Origin: Lachnospiraceae bacterium
Lineage (GTDB): Bacteria > Bacillota > Clostridia > Lachnospirales > Lachnospiraceae
Assembly (NCBI GenBank): GCA_021199395.1
Contig: JAJQIE010000203.1
Coordinates: forward strand, 1-9,982
DNA: 9,982 nucleotides
Direction: 5' to 3'
The position numbers were made by a program, and so were the translations under genes. Position 1 is the first letter of the stretch. Every line of letters begins with the position of its first letter. Below are positions 1-6,266 of this stretch, piece after piece. Under the pieces are notes generated by a model, which saw nothing but the letters and a program-made list of their open reading frames with translations, ran no database searches and was not told where the DNA came from.

Positions 1-348
1 CTCGTGGACGACCTCACGGCACGCCAGGATTGCCTGCCCTGTCCCCCAGGGTTTTATCCTGCCCTGCGGAACCGTATAGCCATCTGGCAGATCATCCAGC
101 TCCTGAAACGCGTATTCAACCGATATTCGCTTCGCAATCCGATCGCCTATAATCTCACGAAAGTCCTGTTCCATAGAGTGTCGGATGACAAAAACTACCT
201 TGTTAAACCCGGCTTCGATTGCGTCATAAATGGAATAATCCATGATAATTTCGCCATTCGGGCCAAACGCAGTCAGCTGCTTCACACCACCGCCGCCAAA
301 ACGGCTTCCGATTCCGGCCGCCATGGTTACAAGTGTCGTGTTTATCAT
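1..348 (-). CDS. Sugar-phosphate/NTP nucleotidyltransferase family protein, 5' part only
   Basis: The first 116 codons of a gene that continues beyond the left edge. The protein begins with a Rossmann-type beta strand and a glycine-rich nucleotide-binding loop, MAAGIGSRFGG, at residues 9-19, followed by the conserved KQL at 23-25. This is the signature of NTP_transferase-like enzymes, which join a nucleoside triphosphate to a phosphorylated sugar or alcohol and release pyrophosphate. A DYS...AIEAGF segment and a later WGTGQA segment near residue 103 fit the same fold. The ATG at 348 is preceded by AAGGGAGAG at a suitable distance. It lies behind the palindrome that ends the oad operon, and I see no convincing promoter of its own in 349-392. 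The substrate cannot be told from this fragment. Relatives in Clostridia often neighbour choline/ethanolamine kinase-like genes, but that neighbour would be outside the window. Confidence 0.82.
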   Translation of the reverse strand, partial: MINTTLVTMAAGIGSRFGGGGVKQLTAFGPNGEIIMDYSIYDAIEAGFNKVVFVIRHSMEQDFREIIGDRIAKRISVEYAFQELDDLPDGYTVPQGRIKPWGTGQAILACREVVHE

Positions 349-392
349 ATGCGAATCTCTCCCTTATTTCAATATCAAAGGCAAATACAACA

Positions 393-445
393 TGATTTTA
401 TGTATATAGGAAAGCGCAGTGCGCTTTCCTATATACATAAAATCA
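393..445 (-). terminator. 53-bp perfect palindrome, probable operon terminator
   Basis: Two perfectly complementary 26-base arms (393-418 and 420-445) surround a single central base at 419. The inner part is GC-containing (GGAAAGCGC against GCGCTTTCC) and the outer part is AT-rich (TATATA, ATAAAATC). It lies between the end of oadA and the nucleotidyltransferase, both on the minus strand, where an operon terminator is expected. Because it is symmetric it could act in both directions. It lacks a clean run of U after the stem, so termination is inferred from position and stem strength. It could instead be a copy of a dispersed palindromic repeat. Confidence 0.55.
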
Positions 446-501
446 CACCAGCCGGAGCGTGTTCCCGGGATTGTCCAAGTGAGACCGGACACCTCCGATA
501 C

Positions 502-521
502 GCCCCGCTATGACGCGGGGC
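502..521 (-). other. GC-rich hairpin downstream of oadA
   Basis: A 7-bp perfect stem (502-508 with 515-521) with a 6-base loop starts 34 bases after the oadA stop codon. There is no U-tract behind it on the minus strand, so it is not a standard intrinsic terminator. It is followed by a GGAGG at 496-492 with no reading frame of useful length after it. This is the same hairpin-then-Shine-Dalgarno arrangement seen before oadA, oadB and mnmA. It may protect the 3' end of the operon mRNA. The rest of 349-554 holds only this hairpin and the 393-445 palindrome. Confidence 0.5.
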
Positions 522-554
522 ATACTCTTCCCAGAACTGGTGTGGTTATCATAT

Positions 555-1985
555 TTATGTCGGGTAAGCCTTGTTTTCCTCATCCGCCAGGGTCGGATCA
601 ATCTTCTGCTCCTGCGCCTGTCTGTACTTGAAGAAATCGATCGCTACCTGAGGGAACAGTGCATAGGTCAGTACATCTTCTTCCTGCTCAGACCATTCCG
701 CAATCTCACCGCGAAGGGTATCCAGCTCGTCCGGAATCAGATCTGCCGGACGGCAGGTGATGACCTCTGCGTCACCAATGCACTTCTTCTGTACTTCCTC
801 ATTGAACGGCTTCACAGTAGCGCCATATTTTCCGCTCAGGATGTCCTTTGTCTCCTTCGTCACCATCTTGTAGCGCTCGCCACCTACGATATTCATCACA
901 GCCTGCGTGCCGACAATCTGTGAGGACGGTGTCACGAGCGGCGGCTCACCGAGATCCTTACGCACCTTAGGAACCTCCTCAAGCACTTCGTAATACTTAT
1001 CCTCCGCATGCATATCCTTGAGCTGAGAAGTCAGGTTCGAGAGCATTCCGCCCGGTACCTGATACAGCAGAGTCTTGATATTTACGCCCATATTCTTGGG
1101 GTTCAGCAAGCCACTCTCAAGCGCCTGATCGCGAAGCGGACGGAAGTAGTCGGCAATCTCATCCAGAAGCTGGCTGTCGAATCCGGTATCGTACGGCGTA
1201 CCCTTGAAGGTCTCTACCATTACCTCTGTCGCCGGCTGGGAAGTACCCAGAGCAAACGGAGACATAGCTGTATCAATCACATCAACGCCAGCCTCTACCG
1301 CTTTCATATAGGTCATAGAAGCAACGCCTGAGGTATAATGGGTATGCAGCTGGATCGGAATCTTTACAGTTTCCTTCAGTGCTGTGATCAGTTCGGTCGC
1401 CTGATACGGCAGAAGCAGCCCCGCCATATCCTTAATGCAGATCGAATCCGCACCCATCTCTTCAATCTTCTTTGCCAGATCAACCCAGTATTCCAAAGTA
1501 TACGCGCTGCCCAGCGTATAGGACATAGCCACCTGCGCATGCACCTTTTCTTTGTTTGCAGCCGTTACAGCTGTCTGCAGGTTACGCATATCATTTAAGC
1601 AGTCAAAAATACGGATGATATCAATGCCGTTTGCAGCGGATTTCTGTACAAAATACTCCACCACATCATCCGCGTACGGACGATAGCCCAAGATGTTCTG
1701 TCCACGAAACAGCATCTGCAGCTTCGTATTCTTAAATCCATCGCGCAGCTTGCGCAGCCTCTCCCACGGATCTTCCTTCAGGAAACGCAGAGAAGCGTCA
1801 AACGTAGCGCCGCCCCAGCACTCTACCGAATGATATCCGACCTTGTCGAGCTTCTCTACAATAGGAAGCATCTGGTCTGTTGACATTCTGGTCGCGATCA
1901 GAGACTGATGCGCGTCACGCAGGATCGTCTCTGTAATTTTAATAGGTTTTGCACCTTTATTTGCTTTTTTTGCTTTATCAGCCAT
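555..1985 (-). CDS. oadA: Oxaloacetate decarboxylase alpha / pyruvate carboxyltransferase subunit (OadA/PycB type, without biotin domain)
   Basis: A 476-residue cytoplasmic carboxyltransferase that moves the carboxyl group between oxaloacetate/pyruvate and a biotin on a carrier protein. The N-terminal part is a metal-dependent TIM barrel with LRDAHQSLIATRM at 22-34, ECWGGATFD at 55-63, FRGQN at 93-97, IKDMAG at 184-189 and QLHTHYTSG at 212-220. The metal ligands D24, K185, H214 and H216 have the same mutual spacing as those described for Vibrio cholerae OadA. The C-terminal part is the PYC_OADA conserved domain. The protein stops where longer OadA proteins carry a biotinyl domain; here that domain is the separate gene at 3377-3754. 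The frame is open to 2012, but the start is placed at 1985 (MADKAKK) because AAGGAGG lies just upstream of that ATG. Last gene of the five-gene sodium-pump operon, with a structured leader at 2002-2039. Confidence 0.93.
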   Translation of the reverse strand: MADKAKKANKGAKPIKITETILRDAHQSLIATRMSTDQMLPIVEKLDKVGYHSVECWGGATFDASLRFLKEDPWERLRKLRDGFKNTKLQMLFRGQNILGYRPYADDVVEYFVQKSAANGIDIIRIFDCLNDMRNLQTAVTAANKEKVHAQVAMSYTLGSAYTLEYWVDLAKKIEEMGADSICIKDMAGLLLPYQATELITALKETVKIPIQLHTHYTSGVASMTYMKAVEAGVDVIDTAMSPFALGTSQPATEVMVETFKGTPYDTGFDSQLLDEIADYFRPLRDQALESGLLNPKNMGVNIKTLLYQVPGGMLSNLTSQLKDMHAEDKYYEVLEEVPKVRKDLGEPPLVTPSSQIVGTQAVMNIVGGERYKMVTKETKDILSGKYGATVKPFNEEVQKKCIGDAEVITCRPADLIPDELDTLRGEIAEWSEQEEDVLTYALFPQVAIDFFKYRQAQEQKIDPTLADEENKAYPT

Positions 1986-2001
1986 TATAGTCCTCCTTAT
2001 C

Positions 2002-2039
2002 ATATCCCGCACAGCATTCTGTGCGGGACACAGGCTGTA
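2002..2039 (-). promoter_or_regulatory. Structured leader hairpin ahead of oadA RBS
   Basis: A 10-bp perfect stem (2005-2014 with 2019-2028) closes a 4-base loop. On the mRNA it ends about 8 bases before the AAGGAGG of oadA. By hand alignment the 38 bases match the leader before oadB (3335-3372) at 26 positions without gaps, and two stem pairs differ by compensatory changes, so the structure itself appears to be maintained. A role in mRNA processing, stability or translation of individual operon genes is inferred. Confidence 0.6.
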
Positions 2040-2154
2040 TCCTGATTTTTTGAAAAAGCGTAGCTGTTCACCAGCCTTACAGTTAAAGGCTTTATTCCTC
2101 GCTTTGCGCGGTATGCCATCCGGCGAGGATCAAATCCGTTTAACATCCGCGCTG

Positions 2155-3315
2155 CTACTTCACGCCATAGATTGCCATGAATGTACCGGCCGCCACGGCA
2201 GTACCGATTACACCGGCCACATTCGGTCCCATCGCGTGCATCAGCAGGAAGTTTGTCGGATCCTCCTCCGCGCCGACCTTCTGCGACACACGCGCAGCCA
2301 TAGGCACGGCGGATACGCCGGCAGAGCCGATCAGCGGATTGATTCTGCCGTGCGTCAGCTTACACATGAGCTTACCGAGCAATACGCCCGCGGCAGTACC
2401 GATCGCAAACGCCAGCAGACCGAGAATAACGATTTTGATCGTATCCATGTTCAAAAACGCTTCCGCACTGGTCGTAGCGCCAACGGATGTACCAAGAAGG
2501 ATAACTACGATATACATCATCGCGTTGGCAGCAGTCTCCTGCAGCTGCTTCGTCACACCGCACTCACGGAAAAGGTTACCAAGCATCAGCATACCTACCA
2601 GCGGAGCGGTTGTCGGGAGAAGCAGGCACACAACGATCGTGATGATAATCGGGAACAGTATCTTCTCAAGCTTCGATACCGGACGGAGCTGCTCCATTTT
2701 GATGGAACGTTCTTCCTTTGTTGTCAGCGCCTTCATAATCGGAGGCTGAATAATCGGAACGAGAGACATATAGGTATATGCCGCCACAGCGATCGACCCC
2801 ATCAGCTCAGTCTGCCCCAGCTTGCCTGCCAGGAAGATAGACGTCGGGCCGTCCGCGCCGCCGATGATGGAGATCGCAGCCGCTGCTTTTCCGTTAAAGC
2901 CAAGGAAAATCGCAAAGAAGTATGCGGCGTAAATACCGATCTGTGCCGCCGCGCCAAGCAGAAAGCTGATCGGATTCGCAATCAGGGGAGCGAAATCCGT
3001 CATCGCGCCGACGCCCATGAAGATCAGTGACGGCAGGATACTCCATTCATCCAGCGTATAGAAATAATATAGAAGCCCGCCCGCATGCTCTACTCCGGCC
3101 GCATCCGTATACGGTGCCGACATGATATCCGGATAGATATTTACCAGCAGCATGCCAAATGCGATTGGAACGAGAAGCAGAGGCTCAAAGTCATGTCCGA
3201 TTGCCAGATACAGGAAAAAAAGCGCTACAATGATCATCGCGTAATTGCCGACGGTCAGATTCATAAACGCTGTCTGTTCCCACAAATTGGACAACGTATT
3301 TACAACATAGGTCAT
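2155..3315 (-). CDS. oadB: Sodium-translocating decarboxylase beta subunit (OadB/MmdB/GcdB family)
   Basis: A 386-residue integral membrane protein that decarboxylates carboxybiotin and couples this to outward sodium transport. Its many hydrophobic segments span nearly the whole length. The hallmark GGADGPTS is at 152-159, where D155 corresponds to the sodium-binding D203 of Klebsiella OadB. The motif NPLIGSAGVSAVPMAAR at 326-342 keeps N326, G330, S335 and R342 at exactly the spacing of Klebsiella N373, G377, S382 and R389. NPISFLLGAAAQ at 114-125 and HAMGPNVAGVIGTAVAAG at 360-377 are also typical. All known key residues are present, so the pump core looks functional. A GGGAGG lies just before the ATG. 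The stop codon is TAG, which bears on how TAG is read in this genome. It lies between the biotin carrier gene (61-base gap holding a structured leader) and oadA (169-base gap). Confidence 0.95.
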   Translation of the reverse strand: MTYVVNTLSNLWEQTAFMNLTVGNYAMIIVALFFLYLAIGHDFEPLLLVPIAFGMLLVNIYPDIMSAPYTDAAGVEHAGGLLYYFYTLDEWSILPSLIFMGVGAMTDFAPLIANPISFLLGAAAQIGIYAAYFFAIFLGFNGKAAAAISIIGGADGPTSIFLAGKLGQTELMGSIAVAAYTYMSLVPIIQPPIMKALTTKEERSIKMEQLRPVSKLEKILFPIIITIVVCLLLPTTAPLVGMLMLGNLFRECGVTKQLQETAANAMMYIVVILLGTSVGATTSAEAFLNMDTIKIVILGLLAFAIGTAAGVLLGKLMCKLTHGRINPLIGSAGVSAVPMAARVSQKVGAEEDPTNFLLMHAMGPNVAGVIGTAVAAGTFMAIYGVK

Positions 3316-3334
3316 TTTATTACCTCCCAGTTCT

Positions 3335-3372
3335 ATATCCTGCGTCCCTATCTGCGCAGGACTCAGGCTATG
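3335..3372 (-). promoter_or_regulatory. Structured leader hairpin ahead of oadB RBS
   Basis: A 7-bp perfect stem (3338-3344 with 3355-3361) with a 10-base loop lies about 9 bases before the GGGAGG of oadB on the mRNA. It is the sister copy of the oadA leader at 2002-2039. Pairs 3341-3358 (T-A) and 3344-3355 (G-C) correspond to C-G and A-T pairs in the other copy. The segment beyond the stem (ACWCAGGCTRT on the plus strand) is also shared. Confidence 0.58.
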
Positions 3373-3376
3373 TTGA

Positions 3377-3754
3377 TCAGTTCAGGGAAGCCAGAACATC
3401 TCCGTTCTCTACTGACTGGCCTACCGTTACATCCATGCTCGCCACTGTACCGTCCTGCGGAGCTACAACCGGAATCTCCATCTTCATAGCCTCCAGAATA
3501 ATAAGGTTCTGTCCCTTTGTCACAGCGTCGCCAACCTTCGCCTCCAGGCTGAGTACCTTACCCGGTACGGAAGCCGCTACCTTTACAGCGCCTGCCGCGC
3601 CGCCCGCTGCCGGAGCCGCCTTAGGTGCCGCCGGTGCTGCCTTAGGTGCCGGAGCTGCCGCTTTCGGAGCCGCCGGTACTGCCGCAGCGCCCGATCCCTC
3701 TTCTACTGTTACATCATATACATTTCCGTTTACTGTAATGGTATAAGTCTTCAT
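3377..3754 (-). CDS. Biotin carboxyl carrier protein of the sodium-pump decarboxylase complex
   Basis: A 125-residue biotin/lipoyl-attachment protein, the mobile arm that shuttles the carboxyl group between the carboxyltransferases and the membrane beta subunit. A short N-terminal strand region (MKTYTITVNGNVYDVTVEEG) is followed by an alanine/proline/lysine linker at about residues 21-56, built from PAAPKAA-like repeats. The biotinyl domain occupies about 57-125. The biotin acceptor is K91 in EAMKMEI, 34 residues from the C-terminus, the usual place. It matches the 1.3S subunit of transcarboxylase and the MmdC/GcdC carriers in size and layout. The ATG has GGGAGG upstream and starts 16 bases after the gamma-subunit stop, which indicates translational coupling in the operon. 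It supplies the biotin domain missing from OadA. Confidence 0.94.
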   Translation of the reverse strand: MKTYTITVNGNVYDVTVEEGSGAAAVPAAPKAAAPAPKAAPAAPKAAPAAGGAAGAVKVAASVPGKVLSLEAKVGDAVTKGQNLIILEAMKMEIPVVAPQDGTVASMDVTVGQSVENGDVLASLN

Positions 3755-3770
3755 GATTGTCCTCCCGTAT

Positions 3771-4715
3771 TCAGGCTCTGCGCCAGTTTCTATTATTTAC
3801 TTTTCTAATTGATCGAACGACATACGCGTCGCCGCTATTTACTGAGGAATCCTCCTCACGCGCCGCCGCGATGGCCGCCGTGATTACCGCGATGAGCTCC
3901 AGGTCATCCGCCGGATTCACTTCCTCCTCTGCAGCAGGTGCCGCCGGTTTAAACGCAGCAGGCTTAGGTGCCGGTTCCGGCTCCTTATCCTTTTTCCTCG
4001 CTTCGAGCGCCTCCGGAATATAGTGAATCTTGCTGATTACAAAGCTCAGAAACGCCAGCATAAGGAACACGATACAAATGCCCATCAGCGTGTTCATCGC
4101 CGCTTTCTGCAGCATCACGCCCAGCGTATAATCCACATCCCATGACAGGCCCGAAATCGACATCATATACTGACCATAGGTCGATGAGTAGGTGTATTCA
4201 TAGTCCAGCGTCACGGTAACTGTGCCGCCCTTGCCGACTCCATCATAATCAGCCGTAGCCATAATGGAGCCGCCATAGCCGTCCGCCGTCATCTCCGTAC
4301 CCTGAATCGCTGTCACTCCGACATAATTGCCAAGCTCTGACTTTACCGTATTCCAGTTGTACGCGATCAGGGCAGTCACCTCGTCGTCGCTCTCTATATA
4401 GGACTCCACCTGCTCGTCCGTCCACGCGTCAACCTGTGTCAGATAATTTGCGATCAGCTCCGAGTAATACTCCTCGGCGGTCATCTCTTCAGTCTCAGCT
4501 TCCGCCGTATCTTCGGCCTCCTCATCCTCTGCCGTTGATTCAGCTTCCACAGCGTCCCCGGATTCCGCCCCGGCGGCCTCATCCGCAGTCTCAGCTTCCG
4601 CCGCTTCTGTCGCCTGTCCCGCCGCATCCGTCTCTTCTTCCGCGTACACGCCCATGGAAAAAGCAGAAACAGTAAGCCCAAGCGCAAGCATTATCGCTTT
4701 TAATCTATGTTTCAT
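3771..4715 (-). CDS. oadG: OadG-family gamma subunit with secreted N-terminal DUF3887-like domain
   Basis: A 314-residue membrane-anchored protein. Residues 1-25 form a signal peptide ending VYA before EEE. Residues 26-80 are a very acidic Ala/Glu/Asp linker. Residues 81-200 resemble the DUF3887 extracytoplasmic domain. One membrane span lies near 207-229 (MNTLMGICIVFLMLAFLSFV), which with the following residues is typical of OadG/MmdD. After a proline/alanine/lysine linker comes a cytoplasmic end with DDLELIAVITAAIAAA and the terminal basic RSIRKVNNRNWRRA found in these subunits. Gamma subunits hold the alpha and beta parts together; this one also carries a large domain outside the membrane. 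The frame opens at a GTG at 4724, but ATG 4715 is preferred because AGGTGA lies 6 bases before it. The gap from the full-length carboxyltransferase stop is 14 bases. Confidence 0.88.
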   Translation of the reverse strand: MKHRLKAIMLALGLTVSAFSMGVYAEEETDAAGQATEAAEAETADEAAGAESGDAVEAESTAEDEEAEDTAEAETEEMTAEEYYSELIANYLTQVDAWTDEQVESYIESDDEVTALIAYNWNTVKSELGNYVGVTAIQGTEMTADGYGGSIMATADYDGVGKGGTVTVTLDYEYTYSSTYGQYMMSISGLSWDVDYTLGVMLQKAAMNTLMGICIVFLMLAFLSFVISKIHYIPEALEARKKDKEPEPAPKPAAFKPAAPAAEEEVNPADDLELIAVITAAIAAAREEDSSVNSGDAYVVRSIRKVNNRNWRRA

Positions 4716-4729
4716 CAGTTTCACCTCGC

Positions 4730-6166
4730 TTATACTGTTCCGTGTTTTCTGGACGGGCTATCCTCTCTCTTTGTATACAGCATCTCGAATGCGCCGATCA
4801 CATATTTTCTCGTGTCCTCCGCCTCGATGATATTGTCTACATAGCCTCTCTATGCAGCAGAGAGTGCACTGGACTGCAGGGAAGCATATTCCGCTGCCTT
4901 TTCATTGATTACCTTGCTGTCTTCGCCCGCATACATGATCTTGGAGGCAAGCTGCGCATCCATCATGCCGATCTGCGCATCCTTCCACGCAAACGTCATG
5001 TCCGCGCCGATGCCCTTGCTGTTCATCACAACATAGGCGCTGCCAAATGCCTTTCCGATAATCACATTTACCTTAGGCACGGTCGCACTCGCAAACGCCG
5101 CTGTCAGCTTTGCCGCTGCCTTCGCCATTTTCTTCTCGGAACACTTGCTCGCCTTAAGTCCGGTCGCGTTCGTCAGCGTAAGCACAGGAATCTCAAACGC
5201 ATCGCAGAACGATACGAACTCCGCCGCCTTTTCCGCTCCGCGCGCGCTGATCACGCTCTCAAAGGTCTCCACGAGCTCTCCTTCTTCATTGTATATCTCA
5301 GAACGGTTTGCCACAGCCCCCACTGTCGTACCATTAAGTCGAAGGAACCCTGTCACCATATCCGGCGCATAAGCCTCTTTCAATTCAACAAAGCTGCCAT
5401 TATCCGCAATATTCGAAAGCAGAATCGAGGTGTCCCCGGCCGCATTCGCAAGATCCGCGCAGGCGCGGTTCAGCTCGTCCGTACACTCCTCATAGGAGAG
5501 ATCATCCTCATTGTTCGCAGGAAGCATACATACCAGCGCACGGATATTGTTCAGAATCTCGTCCTCCGTACCGACAAAATCGACCAGGCCGGTCTCCTCA
5601 CTCTGGAACGCCGCGGAAGAGGTGTCGCACTTCTCTTTAGTGTTGCCAGGAAGCGCATTCGGAGAATTCACAAATAGCTCGGCCTTTGTTCCCTCCATAA
5701 AAGTAAAATCCGTCAGTCCGGGAATCAGCGCCATACCGCCGCCGCATCGTCCGAATACCGCTGTAATCTGGGGAATCACACCGGAAGCAAGCGCCTGCTT
5801 CTGATAGATCTCTCCGAAAGCATTCAGAGCGTCCGTCGCCTCCTGGAGACGAAGTCCCGCGCTGTCGAGGAGTCCGATCACCGGAGCGCCGGTCTTAATC
5901 GCCAGATCGTACAGTCCCGCGATCTTCTTTGCGTGCATCTCCCCAATCGATCCGCCCAAAACGGATGCATCCTGGCTGTATACGTACACCAGATGTCCGT
6001 CAATCACACCATAGCCAGTGACCACGCCATCTCCGGGAGTCTCTGTCTGAGGCATGTTGAAATCAGTATTTCTGGCTGTCACATACCCGCCAATCTCTAC
6101 AAAACTGTTATCGTCAAGCAAAGAAGCGATTCGTTTGCCTGCTGAGTTTTGTGCTGTAATACTCAT
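4730..6166 (-). CDS. Acyl-CoA-type carboxyltransferase (MmdA/12S-like), interrupted by an in-frame TAG
   Basis: A carboxyltransferase of the crotonase-like biotin-dependent family, thought to move a carboxyl group between an acyl-CoA and biotin. The N-lobe (about 1-220) shows TPGDGVVTGYG at 43-53, GGSIGEMHAKKI at 71-82 and ASGVIPQITAVFGRCGGG at 127-144. The C-lobe has VTGFLRLNGTTVGAVANR at 271-288, EFVSFCDAFEIPVLT at 316-330 and PKVNVIIGKAFGSAYVVM at 364-381. The reading frame meets TAG at codon 439 (4852-4850). It then continues for 39 codons with GYVDNIIEAEDTRK and FEMLYTKRED, the expected family tail, to TAA at 4730. Without readthrough the product ends at residue 438. The usual PGF...QE...G oxyanion segment of the C-lobe is replaced by NATGLKASKCSEKK, so the acyl-CoA substrate cannot be assigned. 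TGGAGGG precedes ATG 6166. First gene of the operon. Confidence 0.85.
4850..4852 (-). other. In-frame amber codon inside the carboxyltransferase gene
   Basis: TAG in the context GCA TAG AGA. It replaces one residue in a stretch that in homologous carboxyltransferases runs through without a stop (an AA-x-RG-type segment before the VDD/VDN-I motif). On the minus strand its last two bases lie in the second arm of a 6-bp hairpin (CTCTCT, 7-base loop, AGAGAG; plus-strand 4846-4864). The frame before and after is intact, so it is a single-codon interruption and not a frameshift. Confidence 0.85.
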
Positions 6167-6229
6167 TATTCAGCCCTCCATTTGTAAAAAAATTGTATAT
6201 TGTATCAGATCCCCAATTACACCTAGTCT

Positions 6230-6258
6230 ATATTAGCGTGTTTCGTCAAAAAATGCAA
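6230..6258 (-). promoter_or_regulatory. Sigma-A-type promoter for the sodium-pump operon
   Basis: On the minus strand TTGCAT (6258-6253) and TAATAT (6235-6230) are separated by exactly 17 bases, and the -35 region sits in an AT-rich stretch. It begins 9 bases beyond the mnmA stop and leaves an untranslated leader of roughly 57 bases before the ATG at 6166. There is no clear terminator between mnmA and this promoter, so some readthrough from mnmA is possible. Confidence 0.68.
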
Positions 6259-6266
6259 GTATTTTG

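Noticed and set aside
434..512. Small frame of 26 codons after oadA, starting at a minus-strand ATG inside the 502-521 hairpin region
   Set aside because: Very short; its start lies at the hairpin and before the GGAGG, and it has no recognisable protein features.
502..521. Intrinsic terminator of the operon
   Set aside because: No U-rich run follows the stem on the minus strand; the palindrome at 393-445 is a better candidate.
1986..2012. Upstream start for oadA adding MRDMIRRTI
   Set aside because: The AAGGAGG lies between the two possible starts and serves ATG 1985; the extension would run through the leader hairpin and the ribosome binding site.
2050..3030. Plus-strand frame of 326 codons
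   Set aside because: It lies opposite oadB, is rich in H, R and Q without any domain, and the minus strand has a complete OadB with all sodium-binding residues.
3579..3690. Short GCCG/GCTG-rich repeats on the plus strand
   Set aside because: They simply encode the Ala/Pro/Lys linker of the biotin carrier protein and are not a DNA repeat element.
4742..5677. Plus-strand frame of 311 codons
   Set aside because: Antisense to the carboxyltransferase, with no recognisable motif; it even covers the readthrough tail of the real gene.
4850..6166. Frameshift as the cause of the early stop in the carboxyltransferase
   Set aside because: The downstream tail is in the same frame as the upstream part; only one codon is affected.
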